A stretch of DNA of 64,000 bases from contig SPAW01000009.1 in assembly GCA_005239465.1 (NCBI GenBank), forward strand, positions 63,166-127,165, given 5' to 3'. This DNA is from Nitrospira sp. Lineage in GTDB: Bacteria; Nitrospirota; Nitrospiria; Nitrospirales; Nitrospiraceae. A program made the translations under genes and the position numbers. Under the pieces are notes generated by a model. The model did no database searches. It worked only from the letters and a program-made list of their open reading frames with translations, and had not been told where the DNA came from. This document shows positions 35,221-43,908 of this stretch, piece by piece; the first letter of the stretch is position 1; each line of letters starts with the position of its first letter.

Positions 35221-36796
35221 AACGTTCTGTCAGAAAGAGTTGGCTATGCTGGCTCCAGCCTGGGCGCTTGGTTTCGGGGAAGTCTGACCGGAAGTGGGCA
35301 CCCACACTGTTTTCTCGCCATAGCGCAGCTTCCGCCACGCAGTACGCGACATGGACCATGTTCTTGGCCTCAAGATCAGCCCTCGTTGCAAACGGCTTCG
35401 ACACCATGCGCTCCCACCGAGACAGTTGCGCCGTGGCACGAATCAGCGATTCACGAGAGCGAATGACACCGACTTGTCCCCACATGGTTCGGCGAAGCGA
35501 GCTTCGCAATTTCTCTGCGTCGTCCAATTGATGAAACTTACAGTGCCGTAGCTCCACTACTTGTCGGGTTAGATCCGGCACAGGACGATGGGAAACCCAG
35601 GAAATGGCAGCGACGCCAGCCCGCATGCCAAAAACCAATCCCTCCAACAATGAATTGCTTGCCAACCGGTTGGCACCGTGCACTCCACTACAGGCGACCT
35701 CACCGGCCGCAAAGAGACCCGGCAGCGTCGTGGCACCGTTGATGTCGGTCCATACTCCTCCCATCATATAATGTGCGCTCGGAGAAACCGGAATCCACTC
35801 TTCCGTGATGTCGATATCGTGACGAAGGCACGTCGCATAAATTGTTGGGAATCGCCGCTTCACAAAATCCGCTCCGAGGTGGGTCACATCGAGATAGACG
35901 TGCCGGGCTCGAGTCGCCGCCATTTCTGCCCAGATCGCCCGCGCCACGATATCCCTGGGAGCCAAGGCACCCAGCGGATGATACCGTTGCATGAAGACCT
36001 CTCCCTTATTGTTGCGAAGCTGCCCTCCCTCTCCCCGCATTGCCTCAGATAAGAGAAAGGGCGGACTCGACGGCAGGTACAGCGCGGTCGGATGAAACTG
36101 CACAAACTCCATGTCTTGAAGTTGCGCCCCTGCACGGAACGCCATCGCCATGCCGTCGCCGGTCGCATTAGGCGGATTCGTGGTTCGTGCGTAGATCTGA
36201 CCGGCGCCGCCGGTTGAGAGCACGACAGCCTTTGCGGGAAGGATGAATTGCTCGCCGGAATTTTCGTCCAGAACCACTGCCCCGCAACATCGTCCATCTT
36301 CCACGACAAGGTCCACGGTGAAATGGTAATCCAGCCGATGGATCCGCTTCTGCCGGCTGGCCTGCGCCATCAACACGCGCACCATTTCGTTCCCCGTCGC
36401 ATCGCCTCGAGCGCGGAGAATTCGGCTGCGGCTATGAGCCGCTTCCCGTGCAAAGGCAAACTTCCCCCCTGTCTTATCGAACTTCGCCCCCCAATGGATC
36501 AGTTCTTGAATCCTATCCGGTCCTTCTTCCACCAAGACCCGTACCGCCTCGCGACGACACAGCCCATGTCCCGCCTTCACCGTATCGGTTAGATGGATCG
36601 CGACATCGTCTTCTTCACTCAGCGCCACCGCAACCCCGCCCTGTGCAAAAATTGAATTGCTCTGTAACGGATGGCCTTTGGTGAGCATGATTACTCGGCC
36701 TTCACGGCTGAGATCGAGCGCCGCACGGAGCCCGGCGACCCCGCTGCCGATGACGAGAAAGTCTGCTTGGGGTGGTGTGCTCCGCGGCATCAACAT
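35141..36796 (-). CDS. nadB: L-aspartate oxidase
   Basis: FAD enzyme oxidising aspartate to iminoaspartate, the first step of NAD synthesis; 551 aa. GSGVAGLRAALDLSREGRV is the dinucleotide motif. NSIFAQGGVAVAL, the HSRSRILRARGDATGNEM block, EFVQFHPTALY, RGEGGQLRN and YMMGGVWTDINGATTLPGLF, GEVACSGVHGANRLASNSLL are succinate-dehydrogenase-family landmarks typical of NadB. The ATG at 36796 lies 2 nt after the lipoprotein stop; a longer frame to 36913 overlaps that gene. The C-terminal tail (GQVVALKTPKTRSRGR) is antisense to the transglycosylase gene. Confidence 0.95.
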   Translation of the reverse strand: MLMPRSTPPQADFLVIGSGVAGLRAALDLSREGRVIMLTKGHPLQSNSIFAQGGVAVALSEEDDVAIHLTDTVKAGHGLCRREAVRVLVEEGPDRIQELIHWGAKFDKTGGKFAFAREAAHSRSRILRARGDATGNEMVRVLMAQASRQKRIHRLDYHFTVDLVVEDGRCCGAVVLDENSGEQFILPAKAVVLSTGGAGQIYARTTNPPNATGDGMAMAFRAGAQLQDMEFVQFHPTALYLPSSPPFLLSEAMRGEGGQLRNNKGEVFMQRYHPLGALAPRDIVARAIWAEMAATRARHVYLDVTHLGADFVKRRFPTIYATCLRHDIDITEEWIPVSPSAHYMMGGVWTDINGATTLPGLFAAGEVACSGVHGANRLASNSLLEGLVFGMRAGVAAISWVSHRPVPDLTRQVVELRHCKFHQLDDAEKLRSSLRRTMWGQVGVIRSRESLIRATAQLSRWERMVSKPFATRADLEAKNMVHVAYCVAEAALWRENSVGAHFRSDFPETKRPGWSQHSQLFLTERSTGQSGQRQQGQVVALKTPKTRSRGR

Positions 36797-36798
36797 CG

Positions 36799-37320
36799 CT
36801 ATCGTGGTTTGGCTTGAGGTGGAGGGACTTCGGACAACGTTTGTTTCGTTTTCATTCCGAACGGCAGATCTCCTTGGACACCGCGCAGAAGAATCGAATG
36901 CTTCCCGACCCACTGCAATCGTGCGTGGCCGCGTTGCCGCACGCCCGCATCATCGGCATCTTTTTTCCACACGCCTTGCCAATGGACGTACACATCGATG
37001 TCGTCGCCCTCGATCATAATCCGTTCGGTTTTGAATTCAAGTGAGATGGTATGAAAGGTGTCGAAATCGGCCTCAGCTTGACGTTGAAGCTGTTCAAGCT
37101 GATCCAGCGGCAACATCACGGACTGAAAACCGGAGCGATCTTTTTGTTGGTATGCGTCGCGCAATGATTCCACCGCCCGATCGATGCGGCGAATGCGTTC
37201 ATGGTCTTCCGGGTACTGGATGGCCTTGGACGAACAGGCGCCCACAGCAATGGCGAGCAGCACGAGCCAACCGACGAATGACGATGACGAAAAAGTGGAG
37301 TGCGTCCATTTATGAAACAT
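36799..37320 (-). CDS. Predicted lipoprotein, function unknown
   Basis: 173-aa lipoprotein: a hydrophobic signal (FVGWLVLLAIAVGAC, lipobox AVGAC with Cys29) then a helical region (DHERIRRIDRAVESLRDAYQ) and a beta-rich NTF2/SnoaL-like part (FHTISLEFKTERIMIEGDDI, VYVHWQGVWKK, LQWVGKHSILLRGVQGDLPF). The SnoaL-like fold is a guess from strand pattern. Start at 37320 follows a strong promoter with no leader. nadB begins 2 nt after its stop, so the two share a transcript, but no functional link is evident. Confidence 0.72.
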   Translation of the reverse strand: MFHKWTHSTFSSSSFVGWLVLLAIAVGACSSKAIQYPEDHERIRRIDRAVESLRDAYQQKDRSGFQSVMLPLDQLEQLQRQAEADFDTFHTISLEFKTERIMIEGDDIDVYVHWQGVWKKDADDAGVRQRGHARLQWVGKHSILLRGVQGDLPFGMKTKQTLSEVPPPQAKPR

Positions 37321-37328
37321 GATTCCGC

Positions 37329-37358
37329 AGTATAGGAAGTCAACGAACACAGGGTCAA
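37329..37358 (-). promoter_or_regulatory. Promoter giving a leaderless lipoprotein-nadB mRNA
   Basis: On the minus strand TTGACC (37358-37353), 18-bp spacer, TATACT (37334-37329); the ATG at 37320 is 8 nt downstream. Confidence 0.65.
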
Positions 37359-37418
37359 GGGACGCCCGCGCGCGTAGCTGAGCTGAGCAGCATACTATGC
37401 GGCATTCCCGCTGTGAGC

Positions 37419-37447
37419 TTGCATTTTCAGCCAAAAGCTTCTAGACT
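37419..37447 (+). promoter_or_regulatory. Promoter of the bS22-like gene
   Basis: TTGCAT (37419-37424), 17-bp spacer, TAGACT (37442-37447), followed by an AGGAGA ribosome-binding site and the ATG at 37471. Confidence 0.5.
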
Positions 37448-37470
37448 CCGCCCCCTAGGAGAGACGAAGC

Positions 37471-37566
37471 ATGTCGAGTGTGCTGAAAAAGCGCCGGAAG
37501 AAAATGCGCAAGCACAAGTACAAAAAGCTGCGCCAGCGTCAAAAATTCCTTCGCCGTAAAAGCTAA
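37471..37566 (+). CDS. bS22/mS38-like tiny ribosomal protein (AURKAIP1/COX24 domain)
   Basis: 31-aa, extremely basic protein beginning MSSVLKKRRKKMRKHKYKK. It matches the short bS22 proteins of actinobacteria (MGSVIKKRRKRM..KKHRKLL) and the C-terminal domain of mitochondrial mS38/AURKAIP1, which sits in the small ribosomal subunit near the decoding site. AGGAGA 9 nt upstream of the ATG and its own promoter support a real gene. It is too short for most ORF cut-offs. Ribosomal location is inferred from homologues. Confidence 0.85.
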   Translation: MSSVLKKRRKKMRKHKYKKLRQRQKFLRRKS

Positions 37567-37596
37567 GCTCAGCCCGCGTCGCAGGAGGAGGAGATC

Positions 37597-37815
37597 GTGC
37601 CCGAGGGCAAGAAGGTTCGCATCCGCGTTCGTACGGTGAGTTGTACCTACGTGGGGGATTTCCTGGTTCCTCCGATGCGTAATCGCGTCTCCGACGCGAT
37701 TAACGAGGAAGCACGCCTCTTCATTAGCCTGACCGATGTCGTGATCAACGACAAGGACCGGTCGGATTTCGTGGCGATCAATAAAAATCTCATCGAGTCG
37801 ATTGCCCAGCTCTAG
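37597..37815 (+). CDS. Small conserved protein of unknown function (DUF6812-like)
   Basis: 72-aa protein starting at GTG 37597 with a very strong GGAGGAGGAG site. Sequence KVRIRVRTVSCTYVGDFLVP, then RVSDAINEEARLFISLTDVV and FVAINKNLIESI, reads as a small beta barrel that may bind RNA or protein. It resembles short bacterial DUF6812-type proteins, but I am not certain. It lies 30 bp after the bS22-like gene and is probably cotranscribed with it. Confidence 0.75.
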   Translation: MPEGKKVRIRVRTVSCTYVGDFLVPPMRNRVSDAINEEARLFISLTDVVINDKDRSDFVAINKNLIESIAQL

Positions 37816-37916
37816 CCGTTGTCGAGCGCCCCACCCTCTTCTCGACTCTCCGATTTTTCCGATGTGACCCTTAATCGAGCGCGGACGCCCATCGCCACGA
37901 CTACACCTCTTAACCC

Positions 37917-39650
37917 ATGATGCTGATCTTCAAACGCTTCCTGCCGTTCGTCCAACCCTACTTGGCACGCATGATGCTGGCAGGCCTGCTGGCCATGGGC
38001 GTGGCGGCCATCAATCTGACCTTGCTCCGCCTGGCCGGCATCCTCTGGGATGTCATCACCGTCCGACACGATGGCTCCAGGATGACAGAGTTGATCGGCC
38101 TGTTCCTCGGGCTGGTGCTCTTACAGGGGCTCTGCTCGATGGGCCATAGTTATCTGACCGCCTGGGTGGCTCAGCGAATCGTCGCCGATTTTCGCAGACA
38201 CCTGTTCGGCCACTTGCAAACGTTAGCCGTCAGCTTTTTCGCACGACGCCGCACCGGGGAATTGCTCTCGCGACTGATGAACGACGTCACGGTCATTCAA
38301 TCCGTCGTTACAGAAACTCCGATCGACAGCGCCAAGCAGTTCGTCACCTTCGTCGGCGGCATTGTTTTTCTCCTCACAATGAATTGGCGTCTCTGCCTCT
38401 TAATCTTGATCCTCCTTCCCTTGCTGGTCCTGGTCGCCAAATTCTTCGGGCGAACACTCAAATCCCTCTCTACATCGATTCAAGACCAAACAGCTGCGCT
38501 CAGCACGTTGGTAGAAGAAGTGATTTCCGGCATTCGCATCGTCAAATCGTTCGTCCAGACAAAACGGGAAGAGGCGCGCTTCGCCGCCCAGGTGGATCAG
38601 ACCCTTCATCTCACGCTGCGCCGAGCCGGAGTCATGGCCGTCTTCATACCGGTGATTAGCTTGCTCACATTTTCAGCCGCGGCCGCAGTCCTCTGGTACG
38701 GAGGCCGGCAAGTCATCGAGGGCACCGTCACGCCAGGGGATCTCTTCGCTTTCGTCTTGTTCGCCGGCATCTTGATCGGCCCCTTCAGCTCGGCAGCCCG
38801 CGTGTTTGCGCAGATCAAAGAAGCGCAGGGCGCGATGCAGCGGGTCTTCGAAATACTCGATGCGCAACCAGAAATCCACGATTGGCCCGACGCGCAAACC
38901 TTCTCCACGGTCGCAGGCCACGTTCGCGTGGAAAACATAAGCTTCGCCTACGATCCTCGCAACCCTGTACTATCGAATCTGTCGTTTGAAGCCAAACCCG
39001 GCGAGCTGATCGCCTTTGTCGGACCGACCGGCGCCGGCAAAACTACCGTGATCAATCTGCTCCACCGGTTCTACGATCCGACGGAGGGCCGCCTCACGAT
39101 CGACGGCCACGACCTGCGTCATGTGAGCGTCGAGTGTTGGTACCGGCAGATCGCGCTCGTCCCACAAGAAACAATCCTGTTTGGAGGGACAATTCTCGAC
39201 AATATTCGCTATGGAAATCTGGAAGCGAGTGAAGCAGTCGTGCAGGAGGCCAGCAAAGCAGCGTATGCCCATGACTTCATCACAGGTCTGCCCGACGGCT
39301 ATCAAACCGTGGTGGGGGAGAAAGGGATCAACCTCTCAGGTGGGCAACGTCAACGCATCGCGATTGCGCGGGCGATTCTCAAAAACCCACGCATCTTGTT
39401 GCTGGACGAAGCCACTTCATCCCTCGATACCGAATCGGAACGGCTGGTTCAGGAAGCGTTGGAACGTCTGATGGAAGGACGGACGACCTTCGTCGTCGCC
39501 CACAGGCTCTCGACCATTCAACGCGCCGATCGCATTCTGGTCCTGGACAAAGGCAAGCTGGTAGAAGAAGGCGCTCACGCTCAGCTGATGGAACGCAAAG
39601 GCTTGTACCACTATCTCTACACGATCCGACTCAATGAGCCGACCGCATGA
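37917..39650 (+). CDS. MsbA-type ABC exporter (fused permease-ATPase)
   Basis: 577-aa half-transporter. The N-terminal six-helix permease has the coupling-helix region RTGELLSRLMNDVTVIQ. The C-terminal ATPase has Walker A GPTGAGKTT, the Q-loop (ALVPQETILFGG), the signature LSGGQRQR, Walker B ILLLDEATSSLD and the H-loop VAHRLSTI. As a homodimer in the inner membrane it would flip lipids or export a hydrophobic compound. The lipid A flippase MsbA is the nearest recognised type, but no kdtA/lpxK neighbours support that substrate. It starts with two ATGs at 37917/37920. Confidence 0.93.
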   Translation: MMLIFKRFLPFVQPYLARMMLAGLLAMGVAAINLTLLRLAGILWDVITVRHDGSRMTELIGLFLGLVLLQGLCSMGHSYLTAWVAQRIVADFRRHLFGHLQTLAVSFFARRRTGELLSRLMNDVTVIQSVVTETPIDSAKQFVTFVGGIVFLLTMNWRLCLLILILLPLLVLVAKFFGRTLKSLSTSIQDQTAALSTLVEEVISGIRIVKSFVQTKREEARFAAQVDQTLHLTLRRAGVMAVFIPVISLLTFSAAAAVLWYGGRQVIEGTVTPGDLFAFVLFAGILIGPFSSAARVFAQIKEAQGAMQRVFEILDAQPEIHDWPDAQTFSTVAGHVRVENISFAYDPRNPVLSNLSFEAKPGELIAFVGPTGAGKTTVINLLHRFYDPTEGRLTIDGHDLRHVSVECWYRQIALVPQETILFGGTILDNIRYGNLEASEAVVQEASKAAYAHDFITGLPDGYQTVVGEKGINLSGGQRQRIAIARAILKNPRILLLDEATSSLDTESERLVQEALERLMEGRTTFVVAHRLSTIQRADRILVLDKGKLVEEGAHAQLMERKGLYHYLYTIRLNEPTA

Positions 39651-39697
39651 GCATGATAACGAACGCGCGGGCCTGACCGATAAACCAGACGACGAGC

Positions 39698-40351
39698 TTA
39701 CTTCACTTTGGAGAAGTCGGCCGGAATTCGTGCCTCTTTCCCGTCCTGAAGGTTTACGACGAACACCGATGCCGCATTAGGGTCGAACTGTTCATACGCA
39801 AAGAGCGCGGTGAAGCGGGTGCGGAAAGCCGGGCCGTTACCTTCATTCTTTCTCCCGCGTTCGGCCTTTCCGATATCGATGGGCTTGATCTTCTTTGATC
39901 CTTGTTGCAGCTCAATGACGGCCCCTTCGGCAAAATATTCGTCATCGCCGCAAAGCTGGACCTCGATCTCCATATTGGGCATGTCCACGACTTTCTTAAT
40001 GAACTCTTCGGGCATGCGCACGTCCGTCTTTCGCTTCTTGGATTCCACCGCTTCCTGCCGACCAAACGCTTCTAGCCGATAGCGCTTGGTGCGAAGAATG
40101 GCGCTAGCGCCACAGGGATCTTTCTCAGGATCAGCTCCCACGCGGGTGACTAAGGACGCTTGCTGCAGGACCTTCTTCACGTCTTCGGGCATATTGGCTT
40201 TTTCCATCGGGGCTCGGCCGGCCTCAAGTGCTTTTTGGGCATCTTCAGCAGACAGTTTCACATCGATAGCCCATGCCGAACCGACCCCCATCGCAAAGAC
40301 CCCGACGAGGCCAACCACTCCCTTGACTTTTGTGTTTCCGTGAGAAACCAT
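39698..40351 (-). CDS. Predicted secreted protein, function unknown
   Basis: 217 aa with a signal peptide (VVGLVGVFAMGVGSAWA, cleavage before IDVKL). The mature protein is rich in charged residues and has two Cys (DPCGASAIL and QLCGDDEY) that could form a disulfide. It ends in a strand-rich half (FRTRFTALFAYEQFDPNAAS, VFVVNLQDGK). I do not recognise the family. The upstream leader contains a REP-like hairpin. Periplasmic location is inferred. Confidence 0.68.
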   Translation of the reverse strand: MVSHGNTKVKGVVGLVGVFAMGVGSAWAIDVKLSAEDAQKALEAGRAPMEKANMPEDVKKVLQQASLVTRVGADPEKDPCGASAILRTKRYRLEAFGRQEAVESKKRKTDVRMPEEFIKKVVDMPNMEIEVQLCGDDEYFAEGAVIELQQGSKKIKPIDIGKAERGRKNEGNGPAFRTRFTALFAYEQFDPNAASVFVVNLQDGKEARIPADFSKVK

Positions 40352-40377
40352 GAATGCCCTCTGTAGCCAATGACGTT

Positions 40378-40421
40378 CCCCGCAGCAAGCTGCGGGGTAA
40401 ACGGCGAAGGAGAATAAACGG
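40378..40421. repeat. REP-like hairpin element (copy 1)
   Basis: CCCCGCAG-CAAG-CTGCGGGG is a perfect 8-bp stem (40378-40397), followed by CGGCGAAGGAGAATAAAC. The same tail after a similar but imperfect hairpin occurs at 58260-58302. Confidence 0.6.
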
Positions 40422-40455
40422 GCGCATTGTAGGAGAACCGCCCCCCTCCTTGCAA

Positions 40456-41088
40456 TCAGGCCGCGAACCGACTCCAGTTAGGATAGGGCTTCCGTTGATA
40501 CAACTCCTCGACATCCCGTGGCACAGGATAGCCCGCGGATAGAAGAAGCCGAGCCGCCACCTTCACCGGCAAACCCACCACTGTCGTATAGTCACCGTCA
40601 ATCCGCTCAATCAAGTCTCCGCCCAGTCCCTGAATCGAATAGGCTCCGGCCTTTCCCAACGATTCGTGTGTCGCAAGATAGCGTTCAAGCGCCTGATTGA
40701 CATCCGTCTTCATATGCACCGTCGCGGTCGCAGCCTCGACTGATTCAATACCCCTCACCAGGCTGCACAAGGCCACCGCCGAATGAACATGATGCGCGCG
40801 GCCCGCCAAACGAGTGAGCGTTGCGCGCGCATCTCGAAGATCAAGCGGTTTGCCCAACAGCCGGCCATCCAATTCGATCACCGTGTCACTGCCTAGCACC
40901 AGATCATGTGGCCGCGCTTGAGCCACGGATCGTGCCTTTTCGAGAGCGAAGCGTGTGACCTGTCCAAGGGGTGACAGGCCTACAATCGGCTGCTCTTCAA
41001 AGGTCGGAGAACAGACATCGAAGGAAAGCCCCAAGAGCGCAAGGAGTTCGCTGCGGCGGGCCGAGGTGGAAGCCAGCACTAGCTGCAT
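40456..41088 (-). CDS. maf: Maf-type nucleotide pyrophosphatase
   Basis: 210-aa house-cleaning enzyme hydrolysing non-canonical or surplus NTPs. LVLASTSARRSELLALLG is the substrate-binding start; LGSDTVIELDGRLLGKP and GKAGAYSIQGLGGDLIERID, DYTTVVGLPV are Maf signatures. The AGAYSIQG form is nearer the YhdE dTTP/UTP type than the YceF m7GTP type. It overlaps dusB by 10 bp. In the cytoplasm. Confidence 0.93.
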   Translation of the reverse strand: MQLVLASTSARRSELLALLGLSFDVCSPTFEEQPIVGLSPLGQVTRFALEKARSVAQARPHDLVLGSDTVIELDGRLLGKPLDLRDARATLTRLAGRAHHVHSAVALCSLVRGIESVEAATATVHMKTDVNQALERYLATHESLGKAGAYSIQGLGGDLIERIDGDYTTVVGLPVKVAARLLLSAGYPVPRDVEELYQRKPYPNWSRFAA

Positions 41089-42251
41089 CGTGACGCCAGC
41101 ATGCTCGCATCATCGACAAGCAAGGCCTGGGCCGAGTCCACAATCCCGTGCGTCCGATAGTCGGCAATGACTGTTTCAAGCTCGTCGACGGAGGACACGC
41201 GAAACATCCGCGCGCGAAGCGCGGCAGCATGTGGGAATGCCTTGCAGTACCAGCCCAAATGTTTGCGCATACGGTGAAATTGGCTTTGGCCACAGAGCGC
41301 CTGAAATTGTCGAGCGTGATCCAGCAGGACTGCAAAGCGTTGATCGAGTGTGATCGCCTCGCTGGCACAGGATTCCCCTCCGGTACCACTCGCCCTGCTT
41401 GCGAGCGCACGGGCCTTATCCTTCGAACGGAAGAACCAGGGCGCTCCAAGAACGGCCCGCCCCACCAACACCCCGTCGACACCGGTTTCGCGGACACGCA
41501 ACACGACTTCATCAAGGTGTTGGACATCGCCATTCCCGAATAACAGCGTCCCGGTCCCCTTGGACAACGTTGCAGCCCGCGCGATGGCCGACCAATCCGC
41601 CGCGCCACGATACATCTGCTGGAGAGTTCGTCCATGGAGTGAGATCACCGCCGGCTGTTCCCGCAACAAATGCTCGACCCAGGCTTCCACCATTACCGAG
41701 TCGTAGCCTAGCCTGGTCTTCACGGAAAGAGGCAGGTGGCACCGCCGGGTGGGACTCGTACTCCCGCGCTGCTCATTGAGACGTCGAAACGCCGCAACCC
41801 TGACTGGCTTGAAGCCGGCTTGTTCGAGCGTCTGTCCACCCGCCCAATCTTCGATGCCGCGTCTGGTGGCCTGAATGATGGCGTGGGCCAAATCAGGCGT
41901 CTTGATGAGACCTGCGCCCGATCCGGATGACGCCACGTTCTTCGACGGACATCCCATGTTGATGTCCAACCCATCGAAGCCCAACTCACAAGCCGCGTGA
42001 GCGGCTTGATAGAACAAGTCCGGATCTTTCCCGTAGAGCTGCGCCACCATCGGGCGCTCGATCTCACTATAGATGAGGGTTTCCAAGAGGATCTCCGGCC
42101 CACGACACACATCGTGGACATGCGTAAACTCTGTGAAGGTCACATCCGCCTTTCCCTGCTGCGCGATGATGGATCGGAAACTGGCGTCGGTCACACCATC
42201 CATGGGTGATAGACCGATGATGGGACGTGGAAGGGCGGACCAAAAACTCAT
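41079..42251 (-). CDS. dusB: tRNA-dihydrouridine synthase
   Basis: 390-aa FMN enzyme reducing uridines in tRNA. The TIM-barrel start LSPMDGVTDASFR, the MVAQLYGKDPDLF strand, the catalytic-Cys segment DINMGCPSKNV, LPLSVKTRLGYD, ISLHGRTLQQMYRGAADW and LFGNGDV / VDGVLVGRAVLGAPWF are present. An insertion (residues 137-175, GGQTLEQAGFKPVRVAAFRR) lies between the Cys loop and the KTRLG strand. The DusB call rests on the closest subfamily pattern. It overlaps the DUF692-like gene by 4 bp. Confidence 0.9.
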   Translation of the reverse strand: MSFWSALPRPIIGLSPMDGVTDASFRSIIAQQGKADVTFTEFTHVHDVCRGPEILLETLIYSEIERPMVAQLYGKDPDLFYQAAHAACELGFDGLDINMGCPSKNVASSGSGAGLIKTPDLAHAIIQATRRGIEDWAGGQTLEQAGFKPVRVAAFRRLNEQRGSTSPTRRCHLPLSVKTRLGYDSVMVEAWVEHLLREQPAVISLHGRTLQQMYRGAADWSAIARAATLSKGTGTLLFGNGDVQHLDEVVLRVRETGVDGVLVGRAVLGAPWFFRSKDKARALASRASGTGGESCASEAITLDQRFAVLLDHARQFQALCGQSQFHRMRKHLGWYCKAFPHAAALRARMFRVSSVDELETVIADYRTHGIVDSAQALLVDDASMLASRCS

Positions 42252-43741
42252 GTCAGGTCACTCGCAGCCGGGACGGCTGGTTCGTTGGCAGAATGGTAGG
42301 CCTGCCGAAGTTCATCAGCTTCTCGTTCGGCTATGCCATCCAGCTCCGGCGCTTCTTCATGAACAAATTCCAAAAACTGCTCAATCTTCATGAGAAAGAA
42401 ATCATACGAGCCGGACAGCGACCGCGGTTGCCGGAACCAGAACGGGACAAATCTCGAAAGCGGCACATCCCGTTCATTGAGTCGACGGCACGACTCTGGG
42501 AACATGGCCGCTACCTCTCCACCCCAGTGGAGAATCTCGTACGGGAGGTAGACGGACTGATACGTCTCCAATCCCTCAGTGCAGGCCAGGCATTGATTCC
42601 ATTCAGGGCCCTCGGGCTTGGCTCGGCCTGCGACCACGCGGGCGTACTGATCGTAGGCTCCTCCAAGAGCGTGCCTGATCGCAGGCGACACAGGTTCTCT
42701 CTGAAACGACGTGTATCCGCAGTCATACGAAATGTCCGTGTCTGCCTTCACACGTGGAAATACCGTGGCATAACGCTGAGAGAATCGGGCGAATTCGTCG
42801 ACAATCAACTCCACTGGTTTCGTATCCACTTCCAGCGCGAGGCCTCGTAGACTGGCGAGACATGGATGAGTGAGAATCTGATCCAGCATCTCGAACAAGA
42901 CTAGCGGGATGGGCGCCGCATGCGCATCCGTCCAAGCTGGAAGCGAATTGCCCCCTCCCGCTTCTGCCATCTCAGGATGAACGGCCAAACTCGATTCATG
43001 GATGGCGAGTCCTGCGACGTGTATCTCGACGACACGATCCATGGGGAACTCGTTGAGGAACGCATCGACAAATTGCACCAGTGAAGTAGTTTGCCAGATC
43101 CCAGTATAGCGAAAGACGGTCCACAGATGGCCAACATCGAGTACGAGTCCGCACGGTACCTTCTCCGTCACAAGACGGAAAAAGGTTGGAATCGTCAGGG
43201 TACCTGCTACAAAGTACGTGAGGGGGGGCATTTCAAGAAGCACCAAGGACGCATCCCCATTCGCCAGGCAGCAGTGCTGATCGAGCAGATTCTGAATAAG
43301 CATCGTATTGTCGGCTATGACCTCTGCGCTGGATTCCGTATAGAGGGGGGGAAGGTAGGTCCCGTAGGAATAGCCGGCTATGTATTTCGTCGCGCATTCA
43401 TGGTTCAACCAGGCACTCTGCAACGTCTGGAGATGCCCAGCAAGTTCACAGACCTCCTTTCTAAACACGGGATCGTCAGCGGCCTCGGGTTGAGTCAGCC
43501 ATAATCCTTCGCCATGATAGGTCAGCAAGCCATTGCCGACCTGCTTCCTGACCGCGGCCAACGCCGTCGGAGTGGCACGAAAGACTTCAAGATAGGCCGG
43601 CAGTACTTGACGTTGTTGCAGCGCTCGAAGCAAGCTAGTGAGGTCTGGGGAATAGACGTCGACGGAAAGGCCCAGCCCGTGCGCCGGAACCTGCTCAAGA
43701 CGGCGGAGAAACTCCCTGTGGACTGTGCTCAGAGCAGCCAT
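42248..43741 (-). CDS. DUF692-like TIM-barrel protein with a long C-terminal domain
   Basis: 497 aa. The first 300 residues follow the DUF692 (MbnB/TglH) plan, a TIM barrel using two or three irons: YLEVFRATPTAL, HGEGLWL, LNHECATKYIAGYSYGTYLP, LLEMPPLTYF, CGLVLDVGHLW, VVEIHVAGLAIHESSLAVHP, TDAHAAPIP and LALEVDTK. Candidate ligands (His, Glu, Asp) are kept. The C-terminal 180 residues (CLACTEGLETYQSVYLPYEI with a Cys pair) are unrecognised. No precursor-peptide gene is visible, unlike RiPP systems. It is the first gene of an operon with dusB and maf. Family assignment is by motif order, moderately sure. Confidence 0.62.
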   Translation of the reverse strand: MAALSTVHREFLRRLEQVPAHGLGLSVDVYSPDLTSLLRALQQRQVLPAYLEVFRATPTALAAVRKQVGNGLLTYHGEGLWLTQPEAADDPVFRKEVCELAGHLQTLQSAWLNHECATKYIAGYSYGTYLPPLYTESSAEVIADNTMLIQNLLDQHCCLANGDASLVLLEMPPLTYFVAGTLTIPTFFRLVTEKVPCGLVLDVGHLWTVFRYTGIWQTTSLVQFVDAFLNEFPMDRVVEIHVAGLAIHESSLAVHPEMAEAGGGNSLPAWTDAHAAPIPLVLFEMLDQILTHPCLASLRGLALEVDTKPVELIVDEFARFSQRYATVFPRVKADTDISYDCGYTSFQREPVSPAIRHALGGAYDQYARVVAGRAKPEGPEWNQCLACTEGLETYQSVYLPYEILHWGGEVAAMFPESCRRLNERDVPLSRFVPFWFRQPRSLSGSYDFFLMKIEQFLEFVHEEAPELDGIAEREADELRQAYHSANEPAVPAASDLT

Positions 43742-43840
43742 TCAACTCCCCTCATCAGCGGCCAATGTTCGTGCCTAGTGTATGCCTGGAAACCGTTGAA
43801 TGACAAGGGTTCGCCACGAACAGGGGCAGCAAGAACCTTC

Positions 43841-43849
43841 TGCTATACT
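43841..43849 (+). promoter_or_regulatory. Extended -10 box before the CBS-PilZ gene
   Basis: TGCTATACT with TATACT at 43844-43849, about 53 nt before the first leader base of the ATG at 43909; weak -35. Confidence 0.45.
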
Positions 43850-43908
43850 TGGCATACACCGCGGCGGCCAGGAGTCTCGATAGTTGGTAGAAAGGATCTG
43901 GCCGAGCG

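Noticed and set aside
37917..39650. Assigning the ABC exporter firmly as the lipid A flippase MsbA
   Set aside because: The fold fits, but no lipid A genes lie nearby and many exporters share these motifs.
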